Assembly (NCBI RefSeq): GCF_033807715.1 | Contig: NC_084601.1 | Location: 1,953,001-2,017,000, forward strand | Origin: Cololabis saira | Taxonomy: Eukaryota; Chordata; Actinopteri; Beloniformes; Belonidae | Reading direction: 5' to 3' | DNA: 64,000 nucleotides | Part shown: positions 61,824-64,000 of the stretch, in pieces | Layout: each line of letters begins with the position of its first letter | How positions within the stretch are numbered: the stretch's first letter is position 1 | The notes under the pieces: generated by a model | Told to the model about the DNA's origin: nothing | The model's database searches: none | What the model saw: the letters and a program-made list of their open reading frames with translations, nothing else | Position numbers and translations under genes: made by a program

Positions 61824-62830
61824 AAAGCTGCAAGCAGTGATGAACGGTCCTCCACCCTTGTGCACGTTCAGGCTGCAGTGGAAGCTTGTAGGACTTCATG
61901 TAGATTCTTCAGGCCTGGACATTTAGCGGATGAAACCACCCACGAGTCTTTATGTCAAACCATTCAAAAGTTAGGGGAGAAAGTAGGAACTATCCAATAT
62001 CGACCAATCAGATGAAGGGGCAGGGCTAATTTGCACCAATTATGTTCAAGGACTCAAAACCGAGTCCAATGACACCACCCACAAGTCTTTATATCAAACC
62101 ATTCAAAAGTTATAGCAGAAAATAGGAACTATCACATATCGAACACATATCGACCAATCAGAAGAAGGGGCGGGGCTAATTCATGCCAATGAAGGTCAAG
62201 GACTCAAAACCAAGTCCGATGACACCACCCACGAGTCTTTATCACAACCCGTTCAAAAGTTATGGCAGAAAGTAGGAACTATCAAATATGGACCAACCAG
62301 ATGAAGGGGGGGCGCGCTTTTTGGCGTCTAGAGAAAAGTAATGCACGTCGTCGCAGGATGGAGACGCACATTTTGATGTATAACACACTTGGGTGCACGT
62401 TAAGGTTCGGGCCGCATTAACGGCCGAAGGAATGGGATAAATTGCGCCAAATTTACACGATTCATTCAAAATGGCTGACTTCCTGTTCGGTTTGGGCCAT
62501 GGCGCCAAGAGACTTTTCTTTAAGTAGCGACATGATACAGGTATGTAGCGATTTTCGTGCATGTACGTCAAACCGTATTGTGGGGCTTGAGGCACAAAGT
62601 TTTCTAGGGGGCGCTGTTGAGCCATTAGGCCACGCCCTTTAATGCAAACCATTAAATATCTCATCTTTCACCAGGCCTGACTTGTGTGCAAAATTTGACT
62701 TTTGGGGCACGTTTAGGGGGAAAAAAAGGCCCTCCTTTCGTCAGAAAAATAAAAAAGGAAGAAAGAAAAAGAAGGAAAATTCCTACAGATACAATAGGGC
62801 CTTCACACTGTAAGTGCTCGGGCCCTAATA
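61824..62830 (-). mobile_element. GGGCCCGAGCAC repeat family, copy 2 (reverse), with internal triplication
   Basis: On - it starts AGGGCCCGAGCACTTACAG at 62828 and ends GCAGCTTTAAATT at about 61822. A segment of roughly 115-160 bp with ACCACCCACGAGTCTTTAT and CATTCAAAAGTTA occurs three times in tandem (61935-62300). Copy 1 at 53074 has it once. The open frame 62260-62664 on - has no known domain. Confidence 0.75.
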
Positions 62831-62912
62831 ATATCAAATCAACAGTTTAGAATTACAAATGCTTTGTTTTTTGTTTTTCCATGTGAGATGTGCCAAATTA
62901 AAAGGGTGAGTG

Positions 62913-63113
62913 TTAGTGTGCGAGTTGAAGGCCTGATGGACAGGTATAGCTGGGCGTCATCTTCATAGCAATGGATTTGGATATTGTGGCTGCAGAAGAC
63001 ATGACCAAGTAGATAATAAAAAGAAGGGGCCTCAGCAGAGAGCCCTGGGGAACATCACTGTCTACAAGAGAGGTCTGTGACTTAAAACCTTTGAGAAGAA
63101 CTAACTGAGTCAA
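62913..63113 (-). pseudogene. LINE reverse transcriptase fragment
   Basis: On - the codons [18 protein letters not shown] match the RT block GVPQGSVLGPLLF. The degenerate [11 protein letters not shown] follows at the place of the YADD box, which is destroyed. Probably the same L2-like family as at 34953. LINE-like non-coding text (AGAGACCTCTAGCAGAACC) occurs again near 63888. Confidence 0.75.
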
Positions 63114-63381
63114 AGCACGTATTGTAGTGTCGGTAATTTCAATAGAATCAGAACGGTAAAGAAGGATGGTGCTTTACTGTGTTAAATGCTGCGCTTTACC
63201 TACTGTATGCCCAAAGCTCTCAGTGCTGTTGCTCATTCCTCTTTCATAATGAAGTCATGGCCATGAGGTTAGAACATATTAACCATCCTTAATTATATTT
63301 CAGTTATTCTGGTTCATTAAAACCCACTTATAATCCAATAAATTTAAACTCATTCCCATTCATTATAGTTGTTTGAATATA

Positions 63382-63755
63382 CAGGACTGTCTCAGAAAAT
63401 TAGAATATTGTGCAAGGCTTTAGTTCTTTATTTTCTGTAATGCAATTTAAAAAAAAAAAAAACGTTCTACATTCTGGATTCATTACAAATCAACTGAAAT
63501 ATTGCAAGCCTTTTATTATTTTAATATTGATGATTATGGCTTACAGTTTAACATTAAGATTCCCAGAATATTCTAATTTTTTGAGATAGGATATTTGAGT
63601 TTTCTTAAACTGTAAGCCATGATCAGCAATATAAAAATAATAAAAGGCTTGCAATATTTCAGTTGATTTGTAATGAATCCAGAATGTATGACATTTTTGC
63701 ATTACAGAAAATAAAGGACTTTATCAAAATATTCTAATTTTCTGAGACAGTCCTG
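63382..63755. mobile_element. Palindromic TA-target MITE, copy 6
   Basis: 374 bp with TA flanks and standard termini. It lies between the LINE RT fragment and further LINE-like text, so it probably inserted into a LINE remnant. Confidence 0.9.
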
Positions 63756-64000
63756 TATCAGTTCTTAAAAAAATATCCCAGCTGGGAGAGACGAGTTGCA
63801 TTAAATTGCCATTTCAGTTCAATCCCATATCCTAAGCATGCACATGACCATGGTTGACAGTGGGGACAAAAATCCCCCTGTAACAGGGAGAGACCTCTAG
63901 CAGAACCAGACTCAGGGAGGATGGCCAACTGCCCTGACCAGAGTTTATGATAAAATAATGATTAGGTAAAGATGACAACAGAGCAACATGAATAGTCTGT

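Overview
This is a vertebrate nuclear locus, almost certainly from a teleost fish. It has large introns with GT-AG splice sites, fish-type DNA-transposon MITEs, L2-like, RTE/Rex-like and L1-like LINE remnants, long (TG)n, (TA)n and (TAA)n microsatellites, and two genes of a secreted jacalin-type lectin family. Only three genes can be supported. Most other long open frames are decayed transposable elements (TEs) or translations of simple repeats.

1-12.0 kb. The left end is stacked TE debris: an AT-rich hAT-like element cut by the window edge, a reverse-strand endogenous retrovirus pol remnant (protease, RT, RNase H, integrase) broken by frameshifts, a Harbinger-like deletion derivative with a Myb/SANT remnant, a 5'-truncated LINE, and a poly(A)-tailed insertion with a perfect 15-bp target-site duplication (TSD). 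Two zymogen-granule-protein-16-like (ZG16-like) jacalin-lectin genes follow, head to head: one on - (7190-8003 coding, 166 aa) and one on + (11029-11930 coding, 163 aa). They share the same exon plan (52 nt, 124 nt, terminal exon), so they are a local duplication. Each has a TATA box and non-coding 5' exon(s).

16.9-64 kb. The rest is samd12 (sterile alpha motif domain containing 12) on +, running off the right edge. A GC-rich promoter carries a ZNF143/SIX5-type site and two uORFs. The ATG exon contributes only 13 coding nt (17145-17157). Exon 2 (39777-39985) and exon 3 (55792-55921, first half of the SAM domain) follow across introns of 22.6 and 15.8 kb. The end of the SAM domain lies beyond the window.

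The samd12 introns are a TE museum. They hold five of the six copies of a roughly 370-bp palindromic TA-target MITE, several hAT-type elements with perfect 8-bp TSDs, Tc1 remnants, a Ty3/gypsy element with an L1-like insert, an unclassified 0.7-1.0 kb repeat family, and a 1.45-kb TCGG/GGAA tract that starts 106 nt after the exon 2 donor.

I found no operon, CRISPR or new multigene system. The points most worth following are the repeat architecture of samd12 intron 2, a possible poison exon in intron 1, the lectin pair lacking the usual sugar-binding Asp, and nested insertions that give a relative chronology.
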